Shown here: in pieces, positions 20,551-30,560 of the stretch | How the letters are laid out: every line of letters begins with the position of its first letter | How positions within the stretch are numbered: position 1 is the first letter of the stretch | DNA from: Gracilaria domingensis | Lineage: Eukaryota > Rhodophyta > Florideophyceae > Gracilariales > Gracilariaceae | NCBI GenBank assembly: GCA_022539475.1 | Contig: VCMS01000257.1 | Location: 1 to 38,104 of the forward strand | Direction of reading: 5' to 3' | Length of the DNA stretch: 38,104 bases | The notes under the pieces: generated by a model | Told to the model about the DNA's origin: nothing | Database searches by the model: none | What the model saw: the letters and a program-made list of their open reading frames with translations, nothing else | Program-made: the position numbers and the translations under genes

Positions 20551-21453
20551 ATGAACTCCCAGTCCGACATGCCTCCGACTCCGCCTCCGAGTCCCAGATA
20601 CTCCGACGTCCCTCAGGCCTCATCTCCCACCCGAAAGACTCGGTCCGTTATTGTTGGAAGGGGACGTATAGGTACCATGCTGGCGAACAAAGAAGATACG
20701 GTCATTTCCGCACACGAATTCTGCAGCATGGCTGCTACCTCTCATCTTTCTGATGTACCGATACTAGTTTGTGGAAGAACGAGCACCCTGGAGACCGTAA
20801 TTCAGGCTTGCCCTTATTCGCTCAGTGAGAATCTCGTTTTCTTCCAGAATGGAGACATCATACCATTGGTTTCGAAGCTCGGTGTGGACAAATGTTCAAA
20901 AGTTGTCCTATACGTTGGTGTCCCCTCAAGAAACGCAGCTCCGCAGGATGGTGTCACTCCTCAAAGTCCGGATGGTCTCACTGTCGCAACAGGAAAGTGG
21001 GCCTCCAACGTTGCAGACAGGTTTAGGTCTATGGGTCTCACTTGCCGGGTTGTCGACGAAGACACATTTCTCGTAAGCTATTTTGAGAAGCTCGTGTGGC
21101 TATCAGCGTTCAACATCGTCGGGGCCTCAAGAGGTTTCATTCCTATGGACGTAGTCGCTACAGAGTGCAGTACGGTTGTGCTCACAATAATGAAAGAGCT
21201 GTTGAAGATAGTTTCGCTTAAGACAGGTATTACTTTCAACCTGGAAGAGACCGTTGGGCGACTTCTTGCATATGGAAAAACTCTCGTTGGCTTCCCTACT
21301 TCTTTCTCCGACTTTCAGTTTAGGAACGCGTACTTCTACGACTTTTCCCGCCAAGAAGGAAACATTGTAGGCAGTGACCCCGCTCCTTTTCATACAAACT
21401 ACGTCAACGTTGTTAAGGAAAAGTTATCCCCCTCCCCATTCCCCCAGCTTTGA
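20551..21453 (+). CDS. Ketopantoate reductase-like (ApbA/PanE) Rossmann protein, right copy
   Basis: Mirror of 13014-13916, 300 residues from the ATG at 20551. GRGRIGTMLA, FFQNGDI and the Lys-Trp-Asn helix FEKLVWLSAFN are unchanged. Differences from the left copy are a handful of substitutions in the N-terminal half (for example KTRS/KTRA, ANKE/ANEE, GRTS/GRKS and SLSEN/SLREN), and the C-terminal half is identical by eye. Two intact copies with no frameshift, in a region full of broken genes, suggest that this protein is either useful or young in its broken-gene clock. Confidence 0.68.
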   Translation: MNSQSDMPPTPPPSPRYSDVPQASSPTRKTRSVIVGRGRIGTMLANKEDTVISAHEFCSMAATSHLSDVPILVCGRTSTLETVIQACPYSLSENLVFFQNGDIIPLVSKLGVDKCSKVVLYVGVPSRNAAPQDGVTPQSPDGLTVATGKWASNVADRFRSMGLTCRVVDEDTFLVSYFEKLVWLSAFNIVGASRGFIPMDVVATECSTVVLTIMKELLKIVSLKTGITFNLEETVGRLLAYGKTLVGFPTSFSDFQFRNAYFYDFSRQEGNIVGSDPAPFHTNYVNVVKEKLSPSPFPQL

Positions 21454-22079
21454 GGTCAGAACACATGACTTTTCGGTGTTGTAAACCTTTTAGAGATAGT
21501 TAAACATAAAAGTTACTTTATCGAAATGACCTGTTCCTATTACATTACTTATATTGTTCGTCCTTCTGTGGTTCAAATATGCCCCTTTAAATTCTACATC
21601 TGTTATCACTAATACCTCGCTAAGTTTTTGCTCGATGGAAAAGGGTCATTCCACATCATTAAAGTGCACGATACTATTAACAAAACAAGTACAAAATTGT
21701 GATATTTCTGAAGAACTAAGCCTTTGCAATACTTGGGTCACCCGTATAAAGTAAAGTAAACCTTTTATGGGTTTCAACCCTTAATGGAGGTTGTTTTACT
21801 CTTCTTGATTTCTAAGCTCATGTTGAAGATATTCATAGTTTTCTTTACCCACTTGAACCCGTACATATAATTTATGACTAAATCATCCTTTCTTTACTGC
21901 AAATCGATGCAAAAGCTTCTCGTCGTAGTAACGTTTTAAAACAGTACTACAATACCCGTATATGGTCGTTCTTATACTATTTTTATACTACGAAACACCT
22001 TGTGAACATCAATCACATCCTTCTCATTCGTATACCCACACCCATTTGCAAAACGAACCCTTTCAAAAGCTTTCAAAAC
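21454..22079. other. Intergenic between reductase-like and HAD genes, right copy
   Basis: Mirror of 12388-13013. AT-rich, with both genes on the plus strand here. No RNA gene or clear regulatory element is seen. Confidence 0.4.
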
Positions 22080-22952
22080 ATGTATAACTCAGAAGTTAGA
22101 GCCCAAGAAGTAACTCCTCAGCAGCTGGCTAACGAAATATTCGAAAATGGCTACGCCGTGATTAGTGATATTGACGGTACTCTGAAAAGAGCTGGGGTGA
22201 ACATTCCTGCCGAAACAGTCAAATGCATGAAGTACATCAACGCACGCGTTGGTTTCGGAATTGCTACTGGGCGAGATATAGAGGATGCCGAGAGTTTCAT
22301 GGAGCACCTGGGTGGCTACACTTTTGGCATCTCTGGAAACCAAGGCGCACGGGTGAGATTATCCAATGGTACCGAAATTGATCAGGACCTTGACAGGGAA
22401 GGCTACGAAAGATGTGCAGCCGATCTTGAGAGACTTGTACTCTCCTTGAATGAATCGCACGGACTTCACGAAGAGCGTCAACAAGCAGTTGTGAGCACTA
22501 GAAAAGACAGTGGACTCCCTAACTTCACGTACAATGGACTGTCGAAGTGGAAAACAGAAGTTAACTCCGGTATTTCAAAAGTGTTGACATCCTTTCCGAA
22601 CCTCGTTGCGTACCCTCAAGATGAAAACTGTGACATAGGGGACATTCGTTTCACGAAAAATAGTGGGGCGCTAGCGTTGGTTGAAAACGACCCGCAGTTC
22701 GACACACATTTAATGGTTGCTTTCGGGAATGCTTCCAATGATGGCCCTCTATATGAAATGGCAACCCTGGCAGTTCATGTGAAGGGAGAAGACCATCCAG
22801 CAGCGGTAACATATCTTGTTGATGGCGTGGAGGACGTGCATGAGACCATCAGAAGGGTGGCAGAACTGTACGGGTACAGAAAATGCAAGTGTCAAAGGTT
22901 TAGAAATGCTCTTGGAATTTGTTTCAAGTGCTACGATGCCCTTAATACTTAG
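22080..22952 (+). CDS. HAD superfamily phosphatase (type IIB, trehalose-phosphatase-like), right copy
   Basis: Mirror of 11515-12387, 290 residues from the ATG at 22080. All catalytic motifs are kept (DIDGTL, ATGR and GNASNDGPL; here one Asp of the left copy's GNASDDG is Asn). The Cys-rich tail ends CYDALNT instead of CYDACNT, so it has one Cys fewer. The Asp-to-Asn change lies in the Mg2+-binding motif IV and could weaken activity, while the remaining Asp of the pair is intact. It converges on its pseudoenzyme neighbour at 23005. Confidence 0.8.
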   Translation: MYNSEVRAQEVTPQQLANEIFENGYAVISDIDGTLKRAGVNIPAETVKCMKYINARVGFGIATGRDIEDAESFMEHLGGYTFGISGNQGARVRLSNGTEIDQDLDREGYERCAADLERLVLSLNESHGLHEERQQAVVSTRKDSGLPNFTYNGLSKWKTEVNSGISKVLTSFPNLVAYPQDENCDIGDIRFTKNSGALALVENDPQFDTHLMVAFGNASNDGPLYEMATLAVHVKGEDHPAAVTYLVDGVEDVHETIRRVAELYGYRKCKCQRFRNALGICFKCYDALNT

Positions 22953-23004
22953 CTAGGATATGAGATCTTAGTAATAAAAGTGTCGTATATATCTCAATAC
23001 CCTT

Positions 23005-23844
23005 TTATGATTCATGGTTGTTTTTATCGTGCTGCTTTTTCTCGTAGCCGTACAACAGAGCCACCAGCATAATTGTCGAATGTACATCCTCTACGCTTTC
23101 GAACAGGTTGTGTACTCCACCCGGGATACAATCTTCTTTGACGTGAACGCCGTACACGCCTACCTCATGCAAAGGCCCGTCGCTCAAAGCACTTCCGAAC
23201 GTCACGACGTCATCCGTATCAATAAATCTCGGTTCATTATCCACAAGATTTTCTCCTCCGCTTCCTTTTGTGTATCGCTTGTCCACAATTTCGCAACTTT
23301 TATCGCCGGGATAGATAACAAACGCATCCATCTTCTGCAACAGGTCCCCAATAGCAGAATCCACTTCTTCTTTCCACTGCCACAGTGTGTTGTACACGAA
23401 ATTGGGAAGGCCACTATCACTTCTGGTCTCCACGAACCCCTTCTCATCATCATTTACAATACCATGCCTCCTATTCAAATCCCTTGCCAGGAACAGTAGT
23501 CCGTCAACAGTGTGGTCAAGGGTGTGATCATTGAATGCAGCCTTAATTTCCCTCTCGTCAGAGAAACGCATGAAAGCTCCATGATTCGCCGAGACACCAA
23601 ACTTATAGTCTCCGAGTCCTTCCATTTTCCCCTCCACGTCGCCCACATCACCCCCTGTGACAAGTCCGAAACCAACACGTTCGTCAATAAACTTCATACA
23701 CTTCACAACTTCTTCTGGAATTGACTCTCCTTCTCTTCTCAACGTTCCATCAACGGAACTTTATATACCGTAACCATTGGCATATATGAACTTAGACAAG
23801 GTATTGGGTGAAATTTCCGCCAGGTCTCTCTGTTCCTCTGCCAT
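23005..23844 (-). pseudogene. HAD-like pseudoenzyme gene, right copy, nonsense mutation
   Basis: Mirror of 10623-11462. At 23761-23763 the Leu codon TTA of the left copy (position 28) is TAA, just before the degenerate motif I. The rest (23742-23005) stays open, so a product could only arise from a downstream start without the first strand. This is a single substitution relative to the left arm. Confidence 0.8.
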
Positions 23845-23964
23845 TTTTCCTGATACAGTCACCATACTGCCACAAGTACCGCATAGACAGGAACTGTATA
23901 GATTTCTCAGTTTCATACTTCTCTTAAAATCAACCTTAAGTGCAGTTTCAGAAATGTTAGGACG

Positions 23965-26475
23965 CTACATGTTCAATTGCGAATTGACTGGTGCCACCAA
24001 TGATGTTAACGATACCAAACATTTGGCATCTTTCTCGACGGTGACAACCCGTGGAACTGTCACAGAAAGAAGCTCATTGTCATCCACAAATGCAGAACTG
24101 CCTGCGTTCTCTGCATTCGCTCCCTCTCCCAATGCCACGAACTGAACCTTCATCGACTTTCCTCTCAGCACATGTTCATTTAGTTGAGACATCAGGTCAT
24201 CCGGTGTCATGCTGTTCAGAGTAGATCTCATCTGTTGTGTGAAAGTCTTTCTCTGTTTCTTCCTCGGCGGAGCCCGCTGTTCTTCTTCAGAGCTATCCAG
24301 AACTTCTATGGCACCTCGATTTCGGCCGTGCTCAATTTCCCTATAACTCACCTGCGCCCGTTCTCGTGCACTTCTTCGCGGCTCCCCTTCTTCACTGGCA
24401 GATGTTGCAGCAGCAGCAGCGGGAGTCCTTCTCTTCGTCACAGACTGCTTCACTGGTGCGGGGGGCGGAATTACCTTGAGCATCGTCCGCAATCGATTCT
24501 GAACGGAAGTAGTGGCAGTTCTAATTGAGTTTGTCCTGCTCCGAACACGCGGCAATGTGTTGAAGTTCACAACTTGTCCGAAAAGGAACTGATTCACAGC
24601 TGCGATGTTGTCTGGGTCTTCAACGTCATCTTCATGCGATGGAGCAGAAAGACTGACTCCGCGTTTCAGGAACACTTCCATCGACTCTTCCTCGTTCAGT
24701 TCATTCCTCACTGCTCGAGCCGCGCGGAACAGAGACACTGCTCTATCATAAAAGAAACCTCGAACCTCCTCAAAGCTTTTCCATTGCTTTGTCTTCGTCG
24801 ACTTGCCCTTCAATAGAAACATCTGAAGACAATCAAGAATGAAGGAAAACTCCTCGGCATCCAAAACATATAGCGGCGTATGGGACAGATGTGTGAGACC
24901 TATGTCACTCACAGTCTCACATATTTCCTCGAAATGGGCCAGCATTCCCTCACGAGACATGAGTTGCAGGGCGACATTGGCATATCTCAGATACTGACGC
25001 TCTTGCACAGTCCCAATCAGTTGGCTCTCCTTCAACACTTCTGTCACTTCTGCAGGATCCACGTCTGCCGGCGTCACCCCCTCAACATCTTCATTTAGAA
25101 TGGCGACCACATTAACTATAGAGTGTATCTTGTCTGCAAACATCATCCTTCGCATGGTACTCGTCGACTCATTGAGGTACGAAGCAACACATAACAATTC
25201 CTTCATCCCAATGGGCCTCCCATCTCTTCGTATCAGCAGATTGCAACGCCAAAACTTGGCTAATCGCTTCCACTTCTGTGCACCAGTCGCTGCCAAATAT
25301 TGTAAAGCTTTCAGACGATGCCAACCATCTACAATGAAGCACTTCTTCGTTAGGCGTCCCTTGTCAGCATCCCTCTCTCCCGTAGTAGCATCTTGTAAGG
25401 CCACCACTGGAGAACCCATGGACTGCAATATCCCCCGCTCCTCCATACTCTTCACAAGGGCTTCAACGTGGCGTTTACTTACTCCACGGAGTAAATTGGG
25501 CGGAGTGTCCACCAGAGTGATTTCAACAGTAACAAAAACCATCCGGTACTGATTGAGGTTCACCTTTGGTACCTTCTGACGAATTCGTCTGTACGTCTTG
25601 CTCCGAGTAGGTGTCCCTTGTGTTCCAGAACGCTCGCCAGAAACACTTGAACGTGCCATTCTTGGGGACAGAAGCACAACGTCATCGTGCTGCTGCTCCG
25701 CAGTTTCTGGTGCAGTTTGGGGTACAGATGGACCAGCTCCTTGTGCGGATTGCGCATCCGCGTCTGGAAGGGGACCTTTCATGATCTCATCTTCCTCCTC
25801 TTGCACAGCCGTCCCCTGCTGAACCGTCTGTTTCGACGCAGAAGATCCCCTTGTGTCGACGATCTGATTCATCGCAGGAGATGCCCTTTTCGATGCAGTG
25901 GGCTTCGTAGCGGAGGTAGACTTTGTTTGACCTGTCCGCTTCGTAACTGGGGATGCTCTCTTCTCCATAGACCGCTTCGTAACAGACGACGGACCTGCCC
26001 GCGGAGGTGCTACTGATGCGCTACCTCTCGGTGTTGATGAACTTCGAATTGGCTCCGTGCGGCTTGTCGGCGTCATCACCTCACTCATAGCGCTCACCGT
26101 TCCTCGCTTGGACGCCGGAATGCTGGCTGCCACCGGTTCCATCATTTTCTCATCCCAAGGAGCGGCCGTCCGGAGATCCTGGATATATTGTGGAAGATCC
26201 AGGCCCTCCGCCCGGTAAGGGTAGAACGTCTGACCGCTTCGACTGATGAGAATATTATGAACCACCACAAGACCTGGGTCCAATTGCTTCCCGTGCAACT
26301 CGCGGCGTAGAACACTTCCAATTCCATGCAACAACGCTTCCCCGACTATCACCTTTCCTTCATTCTCAATATCCATCTGCAGAGAAACCCGCATTCCACC
26401 TTGCAATAATCGAGTGCTCCGCCGAGTGCGAGGAGTCACGCTTTGCGTACGCTTTCGAACACGAGTTGGCTTCAT
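23965..26475 (-). CDS. ParB-like domain protein, right copy, dioxygenase half deleted
   Basis: 836 codons from the ATG at 26475, with no frameshift. The N-terminus is Arg-rich (KPTRVRKRTQSVTPRTRRS). A Ser/Thr/Lys-rich linker with ASP-x-x-KR repeats covers about residues 120-215. A ParB/Srx-like domain spans about residues 313-420, with the typical loop VDGWHRLKAL (383-392) preceded by SKRHVEALVKSMEERG. A helical region and a basic linker with RKKQRK follow. The left copy continues into a 2-oxoglutarate dioxygenase domain, but here a 1,621-bp deletion between two ATGC tetramers (left-arm 8817 and 10438; right-arm junction 24026-24029) removes it and adds about 20 unrelated codons to the stop at 23965. 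In ParB-fold proteins this domain binds or cuts DNA or hydrolyses nucleotides; here DNA targeting is an inference. Confidence 0.8.
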   Translation of the reverse strand: MKPTRVRKRTQSVTPRTRRSTRLLQGGMRVSLQMDIENEGKVIVGEALLHGIGSVLRRELHGKQLDPGLVVVHNILISRSGQTFYPYRAEGLDLPQYIQDLRTAAPWDEKMMEPVAASIPASKRGTVSAMSEVMTPTSRTEPIRSSSTPRGSASVAPPRAGPSSVTKRSMEKRASPVTKRTGQTKSTSATKPTASKRASPAMNQIVDTRGSSASKQTVQQGTAVQEEEDEIMKGPLPDADAQSAQGAGPSVPQTAPETAEQQHDDVVLLSPRMARSSVSGERSGTQGTPTRSKTYRRIRQKVPKVNLNQYRMVFVTVEITLVDTPPNLLRGVSKRHVEALVKSMEERGILQSMGSPVVALQDATTGERDADKGRLTKKCFIVDGWHRLKALQYLAATGAQKWKRLAKFWRCNLLIRRDGRPIGMKELLCVASYLNESTSTMRRMMFADKIHSIVNVVAILNEDVEGVTPADVDPAEVTEVLKESQLIGTVQERQYLRYANVALQLMSREGMLAHFEEICETVSDIGLTHLSHTPLYVLDAEEFSFILDCLQMFLLKGKSTKTKQWKSFEEVRGFFYDRAVSLFRAARAVRNELNEEESMEVFLKRGVSLSAPSHEDDVEDPDNIAAVNQFLFGQVVNFNTLPRVRSRTNSIRTATTSVQNRLRTMLKVIPPPAPVKQSVTKRRTPAAAAATSASEEGEPRRSARERAQVSYREIEHGRNRGAIEVLDSSEEEQRAPPRKKQRKTFTQQMRSTLNSMTPDDLMSQLNEHVLRGKSMKVQFVALGEGANAENAGSSAFVDDNELLSVTVPRVVTVEKDAKCLVSLTSLVAPVNSQLNM

Positions 26476-27422
26476 GTTGAACCGCTATTGCAGTGAACGG
26501 TGTATATCAACAATACGCTCGCTCTGGAGAATACAAGAACGGATGCGAGCCTTTTAAATGGCGACTTACGCTGGGCACCCCCGCTTTCGGCAGCTCCTCC
26601 CAGCGCACTGCCAGTCTCGTCCGTGTCCTGTCCGTGGCCGCTCGCACGCTGATTGCACGCTTTAGAGTCGTGGAGTTCGCGCAATGATGACTCACGCGAG
26701 CAATGATCGCGCTGTCTAATCGTGATCTTCAAATGCTTTGCATAGTAGTCAAGAGTACACTCATTCACTTCCATGTACAGCCTACTGCCGCAAATACACG
26801 TGGACAGCGGCGCCAACATACCGGCGGCCGGGTGTAGCGAAATCACTACGGGGCGGTGTGTTTTGGGAGGTCCCGGGAAGGCGCCGGAATGTGGCCAGAA
26901 CGTGCCCGCGGGCGGGGGGGGTCGGTCGTGTTAGGGTAGGTACCCTAACACGACCGGACCCCCCCACCCGCGGGCATAAAAACGCACATTTTTCAAAAAA
27001 TCGCCCAAAACGTGCCCGCAGGCGGGGGGGATGGGGGGTCGGTCGTGTTAGGGTACCTACCCTAACACGACCGACCCCCCCCTCGCCCGCGGGCACGTTC
27101 TGGCCACATTCTGGCACCCTCCGGAGACCTCCCAAACCACTCCTCCCGGCTCTTCCGGCAGTGATTTCGCTGCACACGCCGTGCACATATATCAAACTAG
27201 AGAAAACTAGCGCTTCGCACCCACTTGATCCGCGACGTTTAGCGCAATACGCGACCTTTGCAATAGCTCCGAATCGCGACGTGGCCGACACGCGACGCTA
27301 TCGCACCGAGCGGACACGGACACGGACGAGACTGGCAGTGCGCTGGGAGGAGCTGCCGAAAGCGGGGGTGCCCAGCGTAAGTCGCCATTTAAAGGCTCGC
27401 ATCCGTTGTTTGCGCTGAAGCG
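26476..27422. promoter_or_regulatory. Palindromic divergent promoter region, right copy
   Basis: Between the start codons of the ParB-domain gene (minus) and the methyltransferase-SET gene (plus). The outer parts are mirror images: the block with GCCATTTAAA and GGCTCGCATCCG occurs at 26543-26565 (minus) and about 27383-27406 (plus), giving both genes a TATA-like box. Further in, the sequences AGCGAAATCACT and GGCCAGAACGTGCCCGC are also mirrored. The centre has two G/C-rich palindromes (about 26897-26976 and 27008-27110), each with TTAGGGTA and TACCCTAA about a 2-base axis. The axis is GG in the first and CC in the second. A short AT-rich spacer (ATAAAAACGCAC and on) separates them. Confidence 0.75.
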
Positions 27423-30400
27423 ATGGATTCCACCGATGTTGGAGAGGAGATACATCCTATCGACATGAGTGCTCCGCCTCCGGCGTTCCATGCATATGTC
27501 AGACTTTTCTTGGTTCTTCGCGATGCTTTGGCAAACAGCGATGGAGGCCATGATCGGCCACGGGACGTGGGGTTTAGAGGGTTAATAGAGTTCTGCGCCG
27601 AGAACTATAAGACTATTCCGGAGGCAAGGAAGATGTTTGAGGAGGCCACTAACTCCAAGAACCTCCAGAACTTGACACTGCAACAACTGCGAAAGAGTGT
27701 TGTGAATAACAAACCTGTGGAACAACGATATCTTGTAACGAAGCTTCTTGACAAGAAGGACGGGGATGAGGACCAGAGACTGCGCGATTTTTTCCTTCTC
27801 TCTATGGATATGGGTATATACCTACCGGTGCGATGCCTGGTTGGTTATTTCATGACCAGAAGAAAGCAGGTTCTGAAGACGACAGTGTTCATCCCACCAA
27901 CAGCTGTGAACCCATTTGAGTTCGTTATATACTTATCATACCTCGGCCACATAATGGGAGAGAACGACAACATCCGAATGATGAAGAAGAAACAACCGAA
28001 AAAGAAACGAAAAGTGAACCATGCACCATCTGTGTACATACCCACTTTTACGTCGTTCTCCAAAGACAACTGTGATCGACTGGGATTCGCTATCAGTGAG
28101 GTCGTATGGGCATGGAGTTGTTTTGCGGCTCATCTTGGATACACGAACGTTCAGCATACCGTGAAACCATACATTTACATGAATATGCAGACGTTGAAGT
28201 ATACAGCGCTAGAGACACGGGAGTCTGGTTATGCTCCGCCGAGCCAAAGTACTCGATTCAACACACAGGATGTGCCACAGAACAGTACTAGTGGATCGGT
28301 GGAGACCTTGAGTGATGAATGCGATACAAACCTGCGAATACTGGCTAAGGAATTTTTGACAGACCTCGAAACCGTATGCACCCACGATAGCCTCTATAGC
28401 TTACGGGCTGATCAGATGAGGAACTGGATAGAGTTTTCGGAGATACGGATGAATACCGTATCTGGTTCTGACTCCGGTGAGTTGCCTGCTCGATTTCAGA
28501 AGTTTTCGGAGTCGCTATGGAAACCGATACAGGATATGCGTCATGCGGCAGGGTTCCATGTCGGCATTTACGCGAAACCTGATATTGAACTGACGAAAAC
28601 CCCTAAAACTTCCGGTAATGCCGAACCTTCTTCGACCAAGTCTGCCCCACCCCCACCTCGTCGAGAGTATATGAACCTCGTGAGCTCCGATAGCGACGAC
28701 TTCGAGAAGGCAGTGAATCTTGCGGAGCATGAATCTCGGGTTGCCGGTTACAACATCCAAAAGACTGGTATTGAGCCGCCCATGAAGGGGATATCCAGTC
28801 TCCTTCGAATGAATATGGACAAGGTGTGGAAGGGGATGAGAAAGTCATACTTTGTAGCGTACAACTGTGACATGAAGGACCTGAGGCACACACACGAAAC
28901 GTTTGTGAATCAGAGTGAGATTTTATGGGGTGAGACAGAGCTTGTCCTAACAGACCCTCCCTTTAACACTCGAAGGAAGAGGAACAAACGAAATAGTGCT
29001 CACGATGTCTTCAGTGAGGATGACATGATCCGTACGGCTGACTTAATAAGTTCCGCCCTTCGGTCAGGTGGGCACTTCATTATATTCTGTGCCATGGCAC
29101 AGTTTCATGTGTGGCACAGGATACTTTCGGAAACGGCGAGTACGAAAGATGAAGCTGGAAGCGAAGGTAAACCAGAACTCATGCCTTCGTTTAAAGTGGA
29201 TGCGAATCCACTGGTGTTCATCAGGGATCGAAGTAATGTTGGAGGGAATCCACGGAAGTTTGGGATACAGCCCGTAACGGAGTACGCCGTTCATGGAGTG
29301 AAGCGTGGATTGCGACCATCGGAGGAAGCCAGTCTTACTCCATTTGAGGAGAACAATTTCATTCCTTCTACTTTCCCGGCTAACAGGAATGTAATTGACC
29401 GGGTGCCAAAACCGAGAGCCGGGGAGTGGTTGACATGGAAGGCACATGAGCCAGGTAGTTCAGTACCAGGTGGGCAGTACATAAGACCAGAGCAGAAGTC
29501 GAGGGAGTTGATGAAAGAGTTGATATGTCGCTTCACAAGACCGGGTGATCTTGTCATGGACATCTTCGCGGGAACTTTTTCTACGGGTATGGCGTGCCTA
29601 TCGCTGACAAAGCATAGGAAGTTCTTGGGGTGCGAGAAGAATAGGCCATGTTTCAGCCATGCCAAGCACCATGTCACGACTCTTATGGCCGAAGTTATTC
29701 GCGGGGGGAAGAATGACATCCTGGTTGAACAGGAGGTGGTGGATGCGGCTTCAACGACTTATGAACGGGTTCCACATCGGGACCGAGGTCGGCTTGAATG
29801 GGAGGCTCCATTTGGTTACCCCCAGTACCAAGTGATGCCTGGACATATTACTCAGTTCCTAGGAAGATACTGGAAGGACTGGGACTTTGTCGACAAGTGT
29901 GGACAGCATACTGTAGATCTTTGGGAGGAGAAGTACCGAGGAGCTCTGAATCTAATGGATATGCATATGCTGTTGACTGTTGAAGCCAATCGCTATCGCT
30001 TACATGTAGCATCTTCTAAGATTCGACATCCCCGTGCTGGTATGGGGGTGTTCACGGAACATAAGATATTGGCTGGGGAAACAATCTGTCATTTTTATGG
30101 AACTTTGGTATACACGGATCTGACGAACCGGAAGGAAAGACACTTAACGTATGGAAGTGGCTGTCTCGGAGCAACTCCAGTGCGGTACAAGTTGTTTTCT
30201 ATGATGGTCACTGTGACTGGTACGGAGTTTCTGCACCTGAGGAACAGACCAGGACAGGCTCAGGATAGAAAGGAGAGCGAAGTCTACATTGTCCCGGCGC
30301 CTTTTTGTATCGGGGGCTACATCAACGACGCCGGATATCATGCTGGGGATCCCGATTTATCGGAGCCCCGGTCAAACAGGACTCGAAGTGGCAATGTGCA

Positions 30401-30560
30401 GGTGGTGGAAGCGAAGTCCGTGATACAGTTTAAGTCAGACCTTTCTAACTATGCTCTACTTCGTTGTAGAGCAGTAAGAGATATTGAGAGGGGCGAAGAG
30501 TTGTATTTCAACTACGGAGAGCAGTACGCCTGGGACTGGGCTCTGACATTGGAGCAATAG
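27423..30560 (+). CDS. DNA amino-methyltransferase (beta class) fused to SET domain
   Basis: Intact, 1,045 codons. Residues 1-480 match no family I know; they include the nuclear signal KKKQPKKKRKV (188-198) and a Ser/Pro-rich linker (about 395-430). The methyltransferase spans about 480-755: catalytic motif IV DPPF (511-514) comes first and the SAM-binding motif I, DLVMDIFAGTFSTG (709-722), comes after it, preceded by EQKSRELMKELICRF. This order is that of beta-class N6-adenine/N4-cytosine methyltransferases. The SET domain covers about 870-1032: GMGVFTEHKILAGETI, then YINDAGYH where NHSC is usual, then RDIERGEELYFNYGEQY with the catalytic-type Tyr and GEEL. SET domains normally methylate protein lysines. 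The variant IND motif leaves activity open. A TATA-like box lies only about 30 bases before this ATG, so Met15 (27465) may be the true start. The left copy is dead. Confidence 0.88.
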   Translation: MDSTDVGEEIHPIDMSAPPPAFHAYVRLFLVLRDALANSDGGHDRPRDVGFRGLIEFCAENYKTIPEARKMFEEATNSKNLQNLTLQQLRKSVVNNKPVEQRYLVTKLLDKKDGDEDQRLRDFFLLSMDMGIYLPVRCLVGYFMTRRKQVLKTTVFIPPTAVNPFEFVIYLSYLGHIMGENDNIRMMKKKQPKKKRKVNHAPSVYIPTFTSFSKDNCDRLGFAISEVVWAWSCFAAHLGYTNVQHTVKPYIYMNMQTLKYTALETRESGYAPPSQSTRFNTQDVPQNSTSGSVETLSDECDTNLRILAKEFLTDLETVCTHDSLYSLRADQMRNWIEFSEIRMNTVSGSDSGELPARFQKFSESLWKPIQDMRHAAGFHVGIYAKPDIELTKTPKTSGNAEPSSTKSAPPPPRREYMNLVSSDSDDFEKAVNLAEHESRVAGYNIQKTGIEPPMKGISSLLRMNMDKVWKGMRKSYFVAYNCDMKDLRHTHETFVNQSEILWGETELVLTDPPFNTRRKRNKRNSAHDVFSEDDMIRTADLISSALRSGGHFIIFCAMAQFHVWHRILSETASTKDEAGSEGKPELMPSFKVDANPLVFIRDRSNVGGNPRKFGIQPVTEYAVHGVKRGLRPSEEASLTPFEENNFIPSTFPANRNVIDRVPKPRAGEWLTWKAHEPGSSVPGGQYIRPEQKSRELMKELICRFTRPGDLVMDIFAGTFSTGMACLSLTKHRKFLGCEKNRPCFSHAKHHVTTLMAEVIRGGKNDILVEQEVVDAASTTYERVPHRDRGRLEWEAPFGYPQYQVMPGHITQFLGRYWKDWDFVDKCGQHTVDLWEEKYRGALNLMDMHMLLTVEANRYRLHVASSKIRHPRAGMGVFTEHKILAGETICHFYGTLVYTDLTNRKERHLTYGSGCLGATPVRYKLFSMMVTVTGTEFLHLRNRPGQAQDRKESEVYIVPAPFCIGGYINDAGYHAGDPDLSEPRSNRTRSGNVQVVEAKSVIQFKSDLSNYALLRCRAVRDIERGEELYFNYGEQYAWDWALTLEQ

